Assembly: GCA_048262715.1 (NCBI GenBank) | Contig: JBLXEV010000007.1 | Span: 186,001-250,000, forward strand | Reading direction: 5' to 3' | Source: Albirhodobacter sp048262715 | GTDB lineage: Bacteria; Pseudomonadota; Alphaproteobacteria; Rhodobacterales; Rhodobacteraceae | Length of the DNA: 64,000 nucleotides | Shown: piece after piece, positions 24,737 to 33,688 of the stretch | Layout: the number at the start of each line of letters is the position of its first letter | Position numbering within the stretch: the first letter of the stretch is position 1 | The notes under the pieces: generated by a model | The model's input: only the letters and a program-made list of their open reading frames with translations | Told to the model about the DNA's origin: nothing | The model's database searches: none | Program-made: the position numbers and the translations under genes

Positions 24737-26377
24737 ATGAGCTTGGCGCAGGACAGGCTGACATGGGGGCTGCCGCTGATCGCGGCGCTGGCCGCCCTGT
24801 TGGCGTTCTGCGCCTTGCAATTTGTGGCCTACCATCTGGCGGGTGCGTTCGACTATCCGCTGGATGATCCCTATATCCACCTCGCGATGGCAGAGGGGAT
24901 CGCGCGCGGCACCTACGGGGTGAACATCGGCGAGGCGGCGTCAGCGGCCTCCTCGATCCTCTATCCGGTGCTGCTCGCGCCCTTCGCGAGCGCGGCCTCA
25001 GGGCAATATGCGCCGCTGATCCTGAATACGGTGATGTTGGGTCTGGCGGGCGCGCTTTGGGGCGCGGCGCTGGCTGTGGGCGGGTTCCGCGGGGTTTGGG
25101 CGGTGCTGGCGGCATTGCTCGGGCCGATCCTGCTCAATATGCCCATGGTGGCCTTCTCGGGGATGGAACATTCCGCGCATCTTGTGGCCTCGTTACTGAT
25201 CGTGCTGGGCCTCTCGTACTTGATCCGCACGGGGCGTGTGTCGGTATGGTTCGCCCTCGCACTTCTGATCGCGCCGCTCTTGCGGCTGGAGGGTTTGGCA
25301 CTGGCGGGCTTGGCGCTTTTGGTGCTGATCTGGCGCGGCAAAGCTTGGAGCAGTGGCGCCTTGGCGCTGATCCTGATCGCGGCCATCGCGGGGTATATGG
25401 CCTATCTGACAGGGCAGGGGCTTTCGCCGGTTCCCGGATCGGTGATGGCGAAAATCGAGATGGGCGCGCCCAGTTCGCAAGTCTTGGCATCGGGCCCGTT
25501 GAAGGTGCTGGCGATGTTGGCGACCAATCTGAACAAACCGGGCGGGCTGTTGCTCGTGGCGCTGGTGGCGGTGGCGCTGTTGATGCCGCGCTATGTCAAA
25601 CGCCTGCGGGAAGAGGGGCGCGATACGTTGTTGCGGGTGATTGCGGTGGCGGGCTTTGCGCATCTTCTCTTCGGCCAGATCGGCTGGATGGACCGCTATG
25701 AGCATTATATCCTTGTCACGCTGATGGCGGGCTTGGCGCTGGCAATGGCGGGCTTGGGGGCGCGCGATCACCGCCGCATGGCGCGGGTGTTGAGCATCGC
25801 GCTGGCGCTCTCGGGCGCGCTCTACCTGCCGCATCTGCGCGACTATATTTACGCGCCGCGCGGGCTGCATCTGCAACAAGCCCAGATGTCGCGGATGGCG
25901 CAGCAGATCCAAGCGCCTGTCGCGGTGAACGATCTGGGCCGTGTGGCGTGGCGTAACCCGAATTACGTCCTCGATATTTTTGGCTTGGGCAGCGCCGAGG
26001 CGCTGGCCGCGCGCACCAACCGCCCCGCAGGCGATCGGACTTGGCTGACGCCGCTTCTGGCCGAGCATGAGATCGTTTTGGCGATGGTCTATGACAATTG
26101 GTTTGGCGCCGAGATGAAGGCGACGGGCTGGGTCAAAATCGGCACTTTGGGCCAAACTGAGGTGCATTTAGGGGCGCTTGGCTCTGTCGAGGTCGCTTTC
26201 TACGCCCCGCCTGATAAGGCTGAGGCAATGACCCGCGCTGCCACGGATTGGGCCACGGGCCTTCCATTCGGCGCGTATTTCAAGCTGGGCGCGAGGGACG
26301 GCGATGGCGCGATTCTGACGGGGCCAAAATACACCGGCCCGATGATGTCCGTGGCGCCAGGGGGCGGGGCGAGCTGA
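24737..26377 (+). CDS. multi-pass membrane protein, GT-C glycosyltransferase-like
   Basis: A 546-residue protein with roughly ten membrane helices in the first 370 residues and a soluble C-terminal portion. The first periplasmic loop carries YPLDDPYIHLAMAEGIARG; an acidic pair in this position followed by a catalytic loop is typical of GT-C glycosyltransferases that use lipid-linked sugars. VPGSVMAKIEMG and an Arg/Tyr-rich second loop fit less clearly. It begins 1 nt after pccA and overlaps the sulfotransferase-like gene by one base (TGATG). The pair may modify a surface polysaccharide. GT-C assignment is inference from topology. Confidence 0.6.
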   Translation: MSLAQDRLTWGLPLIAALAALLAFCALQFVAYHLAGAFDYPLDDPYIHLAMAEGIARGTYGVNIGEAASAASSILYPVLLAPFASAASGQYAPLILNTVMLGLAGALWGAALAVGGFRGVWAVLAALLGPILLNMPMVAFSGMEHSAHLVASLLIVLGLSYLIRTGRVSVWFALALLIAPLLRLEGLALAGLALLVLIWRGKAWSSGALALILIAAIAGYMAYLTGQGLSPVPGSVMAKIEMGAPSSQVLASGPLKVLAMLATNLNKPGGLLLVALVAVALLMPRYVKRLREEGRDTLLRVIAVAGFAHLLFGQIGWMDRYEHYILVTLMAGLALAMAGLGARDHRRMARVLSIALALSGALYLPHLRDYIYAPRGLHLQQAQMSRMAQQIQAPVAVNDLGRVAWRNPNYVLDIFGLGSAEALAARTNRPAGDRTWLTPLLAEHEIVLAMVYDNWFGAEMKATGWVKIGTLGQTEVHLGALGSVEVAFYAPPDKAEAMTRAATDWATGLPFGAYFKLGARDGDGAILTGPKYTGPMMSVAPGGGAS

Positions 26378-27216
26378 TGGAAATCATCCTGCACACCGGC
26401 GCGCATCGCACCGCAACGACGAGTTTCCAGCACTGGCTGCGCAACAATCGCGCCGTTCTGGCCGCGCATGGCACCGTGGTTTGGGATCCGTTGATCACCC
26501 GCGAAGAGCCGTTTGTTTTGTTCGGGATTCCCCTCGACGAGGCCAAGGATACCGCGCGGGCGCGGCAGGCCACCGCGAAACGTCTGCGGGCCGAAGTCGC
26601 GCGGCTGGAGGCCGAAGGGGTCAAGCGGCTATTGATCTCCGAGGAAAATATTCTGGGCGGGTTGTGGCGCGCGTTTTCACGCAACGCGCTCTACCCTGAA
26701 GTGCCCGAGCGCTTGTCGCGTCTACGCCGCCTGTTTGGCGACCGCATCACCCGTTTTGCCTTTACGATCCGCGAATACCGCGCGTTTTGGGGCTCTGCGG
26801 TGGGGTTGATGGTGGCGCGAGGGGATATGTTGCCGAAGGCCACGGACTTCCGCGCGATTGCCGCGAACCCCCGCAGTTGGGCCGATCTGTCGCGCGAGAT
26901 CGCAGCAGAATTTCCAGATGTGCCGCAGCTAATCTGGCCGTTTGAACGTTTCGTGAGCGATCCGCTTGCGCAGCTCACCGCGATCCTTGGCGCACCGCCC
27001 GTGCCAGAAGGCGTCACCTTGAGCGCCCCCGTTAAACGCAACGCCTCGCCGGGGCCGGAGCAATTGCGCGCGATGTTTGGGGCAGACACGTTGCTGACCC
27101 CCGCAGGCAAGCTGGCCTTGTTCCTGCCTCAAGAAATTTCGGATCTCGAAACCCGCTACACCGCCGATCTGGCATGGTTTGCCCAACAAACCGCCGGAGT
27201 GACTTTCATCGACTGA
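26377..27216 (+). CDS. sulfotransferase-like P-loop protein
   Basis: A 279-residue protein starting MEIILHTGAHRTATTSFQHW, which matches the 5'-phosphosulfate-binding loop of PAPS-dependent sulfotransferases (HTGAHKTGTTS type). ITRFAFTIREYRAFWGS may supply the 3'-phosphate-binding region. Such proteins sulfate carbohydrates or other small acceptors. The ATG overlaps the stop of the GT-C-like gene, indicating coexpression. In many alphaproteobacteria similar genes lie in polysaccharide loci; here it is embedded between pccA and mcm with no other glycan genes. Function is inferred. Confidence 0.65.
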   Translation: MEIILHTGAHRTATTSFQHWLRNNRAVLAAHGTVVWDPLITREEPFVLFGIPLDEAKDTARARQATAKRLRAEVARLEAEGVKRLLISEENILGGLWRAFSRNALYPEVPERLSRLRRLFGDRITRFAFTIREYRAFWGSAVGLMVARGDMLPKATDFRAIAANPRSWADLSREIAAEFPDVPQLIWPFERFVSDPLAQLTAILGAPPVPEGVTLSAPVKRNASPGPEQLRAMFGADTLLTPAGKLALFLPQEISDLETRYTADLAWFAQQTAGVTFID

Positions 27217-27253
27217 TCAGCCGCTTCATTTCGAGTGGCGAGAGAGGACTGAC

Positions 27254-29404
27254 ATGACCAAAGATCTCGACAAGCAAGCTGCCGATAAACAGGCTTGGGA
27301 GGCGCTCGCGCAAAAAGAACTCCGCGATAAACCGTTGAGCGATCTGACGTGGAAAACGCTTGAAGGGATCGAGGTCAAGCCGCTCTACACCGAGGCCGAT
27401 ACCGCAGGGCTGGCGCATCTGGGCACACTGCCCGGCGTGGCACCCTTTACTCGTGGCCCGCGCGCGACGATGTATGCGGGGCGGCCTTGGACGATCCGGC
27501 AATATGCGGGTTTCTCCACCGCCGAGGAAAGCAACGCGTTTTATCGCCGAGCGCTGGCCGCAGGGCAGCAGGGTGTTTCGGTCGCCTTTGATCTGGCCAC
27601 CCACCGCGGCTACGATTCCGATCACCCGCGCGTGGAAGGCGATGTCGGCAAGGCGGGCGTGGCGATTGATAGCGTCGAGGATATGAAGATCCTGTTCGAC
27701 GGCATCCCGCTGGAAAAAGTCTCGGTTTCGATGACGATGAATGGCGCCGTGATCCCGATCCTCGCCAATTTCATCGTGACAGGCGAGGAGCAGGGCGTGG
27801 ACCGCTCGCTGCTCTCGGGCACGATCCAGAACGATATCCTCAAGGAATTCATGGTCCGCAACACTTATGTCTATCCGCCTGAACCCTCGATGCGGATCAT
27901 TGCGGATATCATTGAATATACCGCGAATGAGATGCCGAAGTTCAACTCAATCTCGATCTCGGGCTATCACATGCAGGAGGCGGGCGCGAACCTCGTGCAG
28001 GAGCTGGCCTATACGTTGGCGGACGGGCGCGAATATGTGCGCGCCGCGATCAAGGCAGGGATGGATGTGGATGCGTTTGCGGGCCGTCTGTCGTTCTTCT
28101 TCGCGATCGGGATGAACTTCTTCATGGAGGCCGCGAAGCTGCGCGCCGCGCGCCTGCTGTGGCACCGGATCATGCAGGAATTCGAGCCGAAGAAAGTCGG
28201 CTCCTCCATGCTGCGCACCCATTGCCAGACCTCGGGCGTGAGCTTGCAAGAGGCTGATCCCTATAACAACGTCGTGCGCACCGCCTATGAGGCGATGGCG
28301 GCAGCATTGGGTGGCACGCAGTCATTGCATACCAACGCGCTGGATGAGGCGATTGCCCTGCCGACCGATTTCTCGGCCCGCATCGCGCGCAACACCCAAC
28401 TGATCTTGCAAGAGGAAACCGGCATCACCAATGTCGTCGATCCGCTCGCGGGCTCGTATTACGTCGAGAGCCTGACAGCAGAGCTGGCCGAGAAGGCTTG
28501 GGCGCTGATCGAGGAAGTCGAGGAGATGGGCGGGATGACCAAGGCCGTGGCGACGGGCATGCCCAAGCTGCGGATCGAGGAATCTGCGGCCAAACGCCAA
28601 GCGATGATCGACCGTGGTGAAGAGGTGATCGTTGGGGTGAATAAATACCGCCTCAACAAAGAAGACCCGATTGATATCTTGGATATCGACAATGTTGCCG
28701 TGCGCGAAAGCCAGATCGCGCGGCTCAAAACCATGCGCGCGGCGCGCGACGAGGCGGCCTGCACAGCGGCGCTGGCCGAGTTGACCCGCCGCGCGAAAGA
28801 GGGCGGGAACCTGTTGGAAGCCGCCGTGGATGCGGCCCGCGCCCGTGCCTCCGTGGGGGAGATTTCAATGGCAATGGAAGAGGAATTCGGCCGCCACCGC
28901 GCCGAGGTCAAAACCCTCGCAGGGGTGTATGGCGCGGCCTATGAGGGTGATGAGGGGTTCGAGCAGATCCAACGCGATGTAGAGACCTTCGCTGAGGGCG
29001 AAGGCCGCCGCCCGCGGATGCTGGTGGTGAAAATGGGCCAAGATGGTCATGATCGCGGCGCGAAAGTCATCGCCACAGCTTTCGCCGATATCGGCTTCGA
29101 TGTGGATGTCGGCCCGCTGTTCCAAACGCCGGAAGAAGCGGCGCAGGATGCCATCGACAATGATGTTCATATCGTCGGCATCTCCTCGCAGGCGGCAGGC
29201 CACAAAACCCTCGCGCCCAAGCTGATCGCGGCGCTCAAAGCCCAAGGGGCGGAGGATATTCTGGTGATCTGCGGCGGTGTGATCCCGCAGCAGGATTACG
29301 ACTTCCTGCGCAAGGCCGGCGTGAAGGCGATCTTCGGTCCCGGGACCAATATCCCCGCCGCCGCCCGCGAGATCCTCGATCTGATCCGCGCGACGCGCAG
29401 CTGA
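27254..29404 (+). CDS. scpA: methylmalonyl-CoA mutase
   Basis: A 716-residue adenosylcobalamin enzyme that isomerises (R)-methylmalonyl-CoA to succinyl-CoA, completing propionyl-CoA assimilation. The catalytic barrel holds RPWTIRQYAGFSTAEESN and FDLATHRGYDSDHPRVEGD. The C-terminal cobalamin domain has KMGQDGHDRGAK with lower-ligand His599 and a later GGVIPQQDYDFLRKAG block. Fused barrel and B12 domains make the single-chain homodimer type. GAGAGG precedes the ATG. A composite repeat ending in a strong terminator lies 25 nt downstream. No methylmalonyl-CoA epimerase is in the window. Confidence 0.97.
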   Translation: MTKDLDKQAADKQAWEALAQKELRDKPLSDLTWKTLEGIEVKPLYTEADTAGLAHLGTLPGVAPFTRGPRATMYAGRPWTIRQYAGFSTAEESNAFYRRALAAGQQGVSVAFDLATHRGYDSDHPRVEGDVGKAGVAIDSVEDMKILFDGIPLEKVSVSMTMNGAVIPILANFIVTGEEQGVDRSLLSGTIQNDILKEFMVRNTYVYPPEPSMRIIADIIEYTANEMPKFNSISISGYHMQEAGANLVQELAYTLADGREYVRAAIKAGMDVDAFAGRLSFFFAIGMNFFMEAAKLRAARLLWHRIMQEFEPKKVGSSMLRTHCQTSGVSLQEADPYNNVVRTAYEAMAAALGGTQSLHTNALDEAIALPTDFSARIARNTQLILQEETGITNVVDPLAGSYYVESLTAELAEKAWALIEEVEEMGGMTKAVATGMPKLRIEESAAKRQAMIDRGEEVIVGVNKYRLNKEDPIDILDIDNVAVRESQIARLKTMRAARDEAACTAALAELTRRAKEGGNLLEAAVDAARARASVGEISMAMEEEFGRHRAEVKTLAGVYGAAYEGDEGFEQIQRDVETFAEGEGRRPRMLVVKMGQDGHDRGAKVIATAFADIGFDVDVGPLFQTPEEAAQDAIDNDVHIVGISSQAAGHKTLAPKLIAALKAQGAEDILVICGGVIPQQDYDFLRKAGVKAIFGPGTNIPAAAREILDLIRATRS

Positions 29405-29428
29405 CACGCGGAGCCGACAGGGGCGGCA

Positions 29429-29575
29429 GGGGGGCGCTGCCCCCCACGCATTTGCACAGCAAATGCTCCCCCCGGGATATTTAGGGCAACCAGATCTTAA
29501 GGGCTTCTGGTTGCCTTAAATATCCCGAGGGGTGAATTTGCCGCGAGGCAAAGAGGGGGCGCGTGCCCCCTTTTT
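29429..29575. repeat. composite five-stem repeat element, copy 1, ending in a terminator
   Basis: Stems in order: GGGGGGCGCTGCCCCCC (29429-29445); GCATTTGC-ACA-GCAAATGC (29448-29466); a 27-bp inverted repeat with two mismatches around GGGATATTTA and GCAACCAGA (29468-29494 with 29506-29532); TTTGCC-GCGA-GGCAAA (29537-29552); and GGGGGC-GCGT-GCCCCC followed by TTTTT (29555-29575). The last is a good intrinsic terminator for mcm. The first 66 nt match copy 2 at 43629 at all but seven positions. Confidence 0.88.
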
Positions 29576-29685
29576 CTGCCTTTCGGCCCGCGCGTAGACT
29601 GCTATTGCGCGGCCACACAGAAATTTGGGATAGGGTTCACGCTTGCGCTGATGCAAAACCCTTCGCGGCGCGCTAAGATAGCGGC

Positions 29686-30378
29686 ATGGAACGTATATCT
29701 CTCTGGTCCCGCATCGTTGATGCCTTCGCTGCGGTGGCACGCGGGGAGGGCCTTACGGCTGTTTTCGAGAACCTGCGCACGCCGCCAGAGCGCTCGGTCG
29801 CTTTCACAATCGCGGTGATTGCACTGGGGGCGAAGATGGCGAAAGCGGATGGTGAGGTGACGCGCGCCGAGGTGCAGGCGTTCCGCGAAGTCTTCCATAT
29901 CCCCGCCTCGGAGGAGGCCAACGCCGCGAAGGTCTTCAACCTCGCGCGGCAGGATGTGGCAGGGTTTGAGGCTTGGGCCGCCAAGATTGCCGCGATGTTC
30001 GGGCCTGGGGCGGAGGTGCTCAAGGATATCTTGGAAGGGTTGTTCCATATCGCGATTGCGGATGGCGATTATCACGAAGCGGAAGACGAGTTTTTGCAAG
30101 AGGTCGCACGGATTTTCGGGCTGCATGCCTGTTGCTATCGCGGGATCCGCTCGCGCTATGTGCCAGATGCGCTGCCCGATCCCTATGCGGTGCTGGGCTT
30201 GGAGGCAGGCGCGCCGTTGGAGGCCGCAAAAAGCGCCTTCCGCCGCGCAATTTTCGAGGCCCATCCGGACCGTGCGATGGCCCGCGGTCTGCCGGAAGAG
30301 GCGGTGCGGCTGGCGGAAGAGCGGGTGCGGGCGGTGACGCTTGCTTGGGATGAGATCCGCGCGCGCGAGGCCGCATGA
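29686..30378 (+). CDS. TerB plus J-domain protein (DjlA-like)
   Basis: A 230-residue protein. Residues about 25-145 form a TerB-like helical domain (FTIAVIALGAKMAKADGEVT, GLFHIAIADGDYHEAEDEFL, each with an acidic metal-binding-like turn). Residues about 165-228 form a J-domain, DPYAVLGLEAGAPLEAAKSA, with the HPD motif in FEAHPDRAM. This is the DjlA arrangement without the N-terminal membrane anchor. It should stimulate DnaK. The stop overlaps the start of the following nuclease-like gene (ATGA), so they are coexpressed. Confidence 0.88.
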   Translation: MERISLWSRIVDAFAAVARGEGLTAVFENLRTPPERSVAFTIAVIALGAKMAKADGEVTRAEVQAFREVFHIPASEEANAAKVFNLARQDVAGFEAWAAKIAAMFGPGAEVLKDILEGLFHIAIADGDYHEAEDEFLQEVARIFGLHACCYRGIRSRYVPDALPDPYAVLGLEAGAPLEAAKSAFRRAIFEAHPDRAMARGLPEEAVRLAEERVRAVTLAWDEIRAREAA

Positions 30379-31490
30379 CCGCGCCAGATCCGCAAAGCGT
30401 AGGGGGAAGTGCTGAGCCGCCGACCATGCGCCCATTGCGGATCGCGACCTATAATACCGAATGGTTTACGGGGTTGTTCAACCGGCTGGGCGAGATGCTG
30501 GAGGATGGCGAGCGCTCCGCGCGCTACGGCGTCACCCGCGCCGAGCAATTGGCGGCCTTGGCGATCACCTTTTCTGCGATGGATGCGGATGTGGTGATGA
30601 TTATCGAGGCCCCCGATACCAATTCACGCCGCCTGACGGAGCCGATGCTGGAGGCTTTCGCGGCGCGGTTCGGGCTGCGGACTTCCCGCGCGCTGATGGG
30701 GTTCCCCAATGAGACCCAGCAGGAAATCGCGATCCTCTATGATCCTGCACGGCTCTCGGCCCGCCATGATCCGCGCGGCGAGATCACCCCGCAGGATGGC
30801 AGCTCGCCGCGCTTTGATTCGCATTACCGGATTGATCTGGATATTGATGCGCGCCCCGATAATGTGACCTTCTCCAAACCGCCTTTTGAGGTGGCGGTGA
30901 CCACCGCTGAAGGGGCGGAGTTGCGGCTGATCGGGGTGCATCTCAAATCCAAAGCGCCTCACGGGGCGACCTCGCCGGAGAGCGAGACACGGATCGCGAT
31001 TGAGAACCGCCGCAAGCAATTGGCGCAGGCGATCTGGCTGCGCGCGCGGGTGGATGAGGTGCTGGGCGACCCAGAGAGCCCGCCGCTGATCGTGCTGGGC
31101 GATTTCAACGATGGTCCGGGGTTGGATGAATACGAGATGCTGTTCGGGCGCTCGGGGCTAGAGATCGTGCTGGGCAAGGAATTGCCGCCCTCTCGACAGC
31201 TCTACGATCCGCATGCGATGCGCGTCCGGTTTCGGCCAACCGTCGCAGCACCGACCTCTGCGCGGTTCTATCTGCCGGAGGAAAAGCGCTATTTCTCGGC
31301 GATGCTGGATTATATCATGGTCTCCCCCGTGCTTTGCGCAGCCGCGCGCCATTGGCGGATCTGGCACCCGTTTGATGACCCCGCCTGTTACCGCACACCT
31401 GAATTGCGCGAGGCTTTGTTGCAGGCGTCTGACCATTTCCCCGTGACGGTTGATATCGATCTGAGCAGACTGCCTCAGAGAAAACCCTGA
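30375..31490 (+). CDS. endonuclease/exonuclease/phosphatase family protein
   Basis: A 371-residue protein with the exonuclease III/DNase I-like fold. Motifs are RIATYNTEWFTG (Asn), DVVMIIEAPD (metal-binding Glu), LIVLGDFNDGPG (Asp/Asn) and SDHFPVTVDI (catalytic His). Such enzymes cleave phosphodiester or phosphomonoester bonds in nucleic acids, inositol phosphates or lipids; the substrate is not evident. No signal peptide is visible. The ATG at 30375 overlaps the upstream stop; an internal ATG at 30426 just before the catalytic domain is an alternative start. Confidence 0.85.
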   Translation: MTAPDPQSVGGSAEPPTMRPLRIATYNTEWFTGLFNRLGEMLEDGERSARYGVTRAEQLAALAITFSAMDADVVMIIEAPDTNSRRLTEPMLEAFAARFGLRTSRALMGFPNETQQEIAILYDPARLSARHDPRGEITPQDGSSPRFDSHYRIDLDIDARPDNVTFSKPPFEVAVTTAEGAELRLIGVHLKSKAPHGATSPESETRIAIENRRKQLAQAIWLRARVDEVLGDPESPPLIVLGDFNDGPGLDEYEMLFGRSGLEIVLGKELPPSRQLYDPHAMRVRFRPTVAAPTSARFYLPEEKRYFSAMLDYIMVSPVLCAAARHWRIWHPFDDPACYRTPELREALLQASDHFPVTVDIDLSRLPQRKP

Positions 31491-31563
31491 CGGGAAAAAT
31501 GTTGATCAGGAAAAAATCCTGACAGGGGATGACAGGTGGCGGGTCGTGCCCCATATCTACCCT

Positions 31564-32028
31564 ATGAGATATACAGCCGCCCTATTGCTTGGATTGTCGC
31601 TCGCGCCTTTGGACGCGGGGCAGGCGCATGCGTGGTGGTGGTCGGAGGAAGAGCCCGCTGAGGCCCCAAAGCAGGCGCCTTTACCCGAGGCACCGCTGCC
31701 CGACGCCAAGAGCGAGATTGATGAGGGGACGGATTTGCTCCAGCGCGGGGCGGAACTGTTGTTTGAGGGGCTGCGCAAGGAGATGGAGCCCGCCTTGGGC
31801 GATCTGCGCGACAGCCTTGGCGAGGGGATGGCGGAGATCCAGCCTGCGCTGCGAGACCTTGCCGCGATGATTGGCGACGCGCGCAATTACGAGGCCCCTG
31901 TGCAACTGCCCAACGGCGATATCGTGATCCGTCGCAAGGCCGATGCGCCGCCCTTCGTGCCCAAATCCGCGCCCGAGATTGAAGAGGACGGGGCGCCCTC
32001 CGCCAAAGACGGCGGGATCGAACTCTAA
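31564..32028 (+). CDS. exported small hypothetical protein
   Basis: A 154-residue protein with a signal peptide (MRYTAALLLGLSLAPLDAGQ, then AHA) followed by WWWSEEEPAEAPKQ, a Pro/Glu-rich linker and an amphipathic helical region (TDLLQRGAELLFEGLRKEME) that could form a coiled coil. It ends in a polar PNGDIVIRRKADAPP segment. No enzyme motif is seen; similar rhodobacterial proteins are sometimes labelled AAA+ family, but no Walker motif is present here. The ATG at 31564 is preferred over an upstream GTG because it begins the signal peptide. It converges with ppx after 13 nt. Confidence 0.65.
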   Translation: MRYTAALLLGLSLAPLDAGQAHAWWWSEEEPAEAPKQAPLPEAPLPDAKSEIDEGTDLLQRGAELLFEGLRKEMEPALGDLRDSLGEGMAEIQPALRDLAAMIGDARNYEAPVQLPNGDIVIRRKADAPPFVPKSAPEIEEDGAPSAKDGGIEL

Positions 32029-32041
32029 GCCTCGGACTGTT

Positions 32042-33634
32042 TCAGGTTTCGGCCTCGGGGGAGCGATCCCCGCGTAAAACCTCGTCACTGGGGCGGAGCA
32101 CCTCGGTCTCTGCGCCCAGCGATTTCGCAAGCGAGTTGAACCGCGCCTCGACGACCTCGCCAAACAAGCCTTCGCCGCGCTTGGTCAGCGCCAGTTGCAG
32201 CACTTTGCGCTTAGGGAAATACTGGATCTCGCCCGCATCCGCAGGCGATTGGATCGAGAACATTGAACCGAAGCGCAGCGCCTTGCCCAATACCTCTGCC
32301 TGTTTGATCTCATCCGCGGTGAGCAGTTCAAACATCGGGGCCATGGCCGAGCCGGAACGGGAATTTTTGTAGCGATGCAGCAGGGCCAGCCCGAGGAAGA
32401 TCCGCTCTGGGTGGCTCATCGCGGCCATATTTGCGCGGGTGACATTGTCGAAACAAGCCTCGGCGCGGTAATCAGGATGGGCGCGCCATGTCGTATCATG
32501 CAGCAGGCAGGCGGCCTTCACCAAACGCAGTTTGCTTTCGGAGGCGCGCAGATAGAGCGGCTGCAGGAATTCGTAGAGCTTTTTCCCAAAGCCCGGCACC
32601 CGCGCCATGGTGCGCTCCGAATATCGCGCGGCTTCGATCAGCGGATCACGGCGGCGCAGGCGGTCGGGCATTTGCTCGTAGAGCATCCCTTCACGGATCC
32701 CGTAGGAGGAAACGCAGAATTCTTTCGGGCGGAAGGCGTGGAGGAGTTCCAAGAGCACCATGGAGGCCAGCGGCACCAGCTCCATCCGCGCAGACGAGGT
32801 GCCGGTTTTTTGCCGCAGTTCGTTCATATCGGATTTGCGGATCCAAGCGACGGTCTGCGCCACCGCTTGCGGCCCCATCGCATATTCGTGCAGCACGGTG
32901 AGCGGGTAATTCCGCCGCTCCATATCCAGCCGCGCAATCGCCCGCCATGAGCCGCCAACGAGGTAGATCCGCTCATGATCGCGGCCGATCTGATCGGCCA
33001 AATCCGCCATCACCGCCTTGATATGTTCGACCAGCCCGACGCGTCCGCCGCCGATCTGTTGCAAGCGGAAGGGGCCAAGCGCGGAGGTCACTCGGCGGCC
33101 AACGCGGCCGTCCCGCACTTCGGCCAGCTCCATCGAGTTGCCGCCAATATCGCAGACAAGGCCATTCGCCTCGGGCCAGCCCAGCAGCACCCCTTGCGCC
33201 GAGAGCCGCGCCTCTTCCGCGCCATCGACGACGTGGATTTTCAGGCCCGTCTCATGCTCCAGCAAGCGGCGGAATTCCGGCCCGTCTTCGGCCTCGCGCA
33301 TCGCGGCAGTGGCGACCACGGTGAAGGGCGAAACCTCCATCCCCTTGGCCAGCGCCGCAAACCGCCGCATCGCGGAGAGCGCGCGGATCCGGCCTTGCGG
33401 GTTCAGCCTGCCGGTTTCGGCCAGCCCTTGGCCCAAGCCCGCCATGACCTTTTCGTTGTAGAAATACGCAGGCGAGCGCGCGGCACCATCGAACACCACC
33501 ATCCGCACCGAGTTGGAGCCGATATCGACGACCCCCACGCGGCTGAGGCCACGCACCGATGGATCGTCAAAGAGCGAGCGCCCGAAGGGTTCCCACTCGC
33601 CGCGCTTAGCGGCTCCGCGTTTGTCTGAGGGCAT
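32042..33634 (-). CDS. ppx: exopolyphosphatase, Ppx/GppA family
   Basis: A 530-residue protein with the sugar-kinase/actin-like Ppx-GppA domain: VGVVDIGSNSVRMVVFDGAA near the N-terminus, VATAAMREAEDGPEFRRLLE, and the phosphate loop LVCDIGGNSMELAEV. The C-terminal half holds an HD-like helical region (VKAACLLHDTTWRAH). It removes terminal phosphate from polyphosphate or converts pppGpp to ppGpp. It follows ppk by 54 nt on the same strand, the usual polyphosphate synthesis/degradation pair. Confidence 0.93.
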   Translation of the reverse strand: MPSDKRGAAKRGEWEPFGRSLFDDPSVRGLSRVGVVDIGSNSVRMVVFDGAARSPAYFYNEKVMAGLGQGLAETGRLNPQGRIRALSAMRRFAALAKGMEVSPFTVVATAAMREAEDGPEFRRLLEHETGLKIHVVDGAEEARLSAQGVLLGWPEANGLVCDIGGNSMELAEVRDGRVGRRVTSALGPFRLQQIGGGRVGLVEHIKAVMADLADQIGRDHERIYLVGGSWRAIARLDMERRNYPLTVLHEYAMGPQAVAQTVAWIRKSDMNELRQKTGTSSARMELVPLASMVLLELLHAFRPKEFCVSSYGIREGMLYEQMPDRLRRRDPLIEAARYSERTMARVPGFGKKLYEFLQPLYLRASESKLRLVKAACLLHDTTWRAHPDYRAEACFDNVTRANMAAMSHPERIFLGLALLHRYKNSRSGSAMAPMFELLTADEIKQAEVLGKALRFGSMFSIQSPADAGEIQYFPKRKVLQLALTKRGEGLFGEVVEARFNSLAKSLGAETEVLRPSDEVLRGDRSPEAET

Positions 33635-33688
33635 CGCGTCGATCCAAGCTGCGACTCACAAATAGGTGAGCCCTTTCAAGGCTTAGGC

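Noticed and set aside
29405..29685. Small protein gene between mcm and the TerB/J-domain gene
   Set aside because: The gap is fully occupied by the composite stem-loop repeat and terminator; open frames there are short and cross the palindromes.
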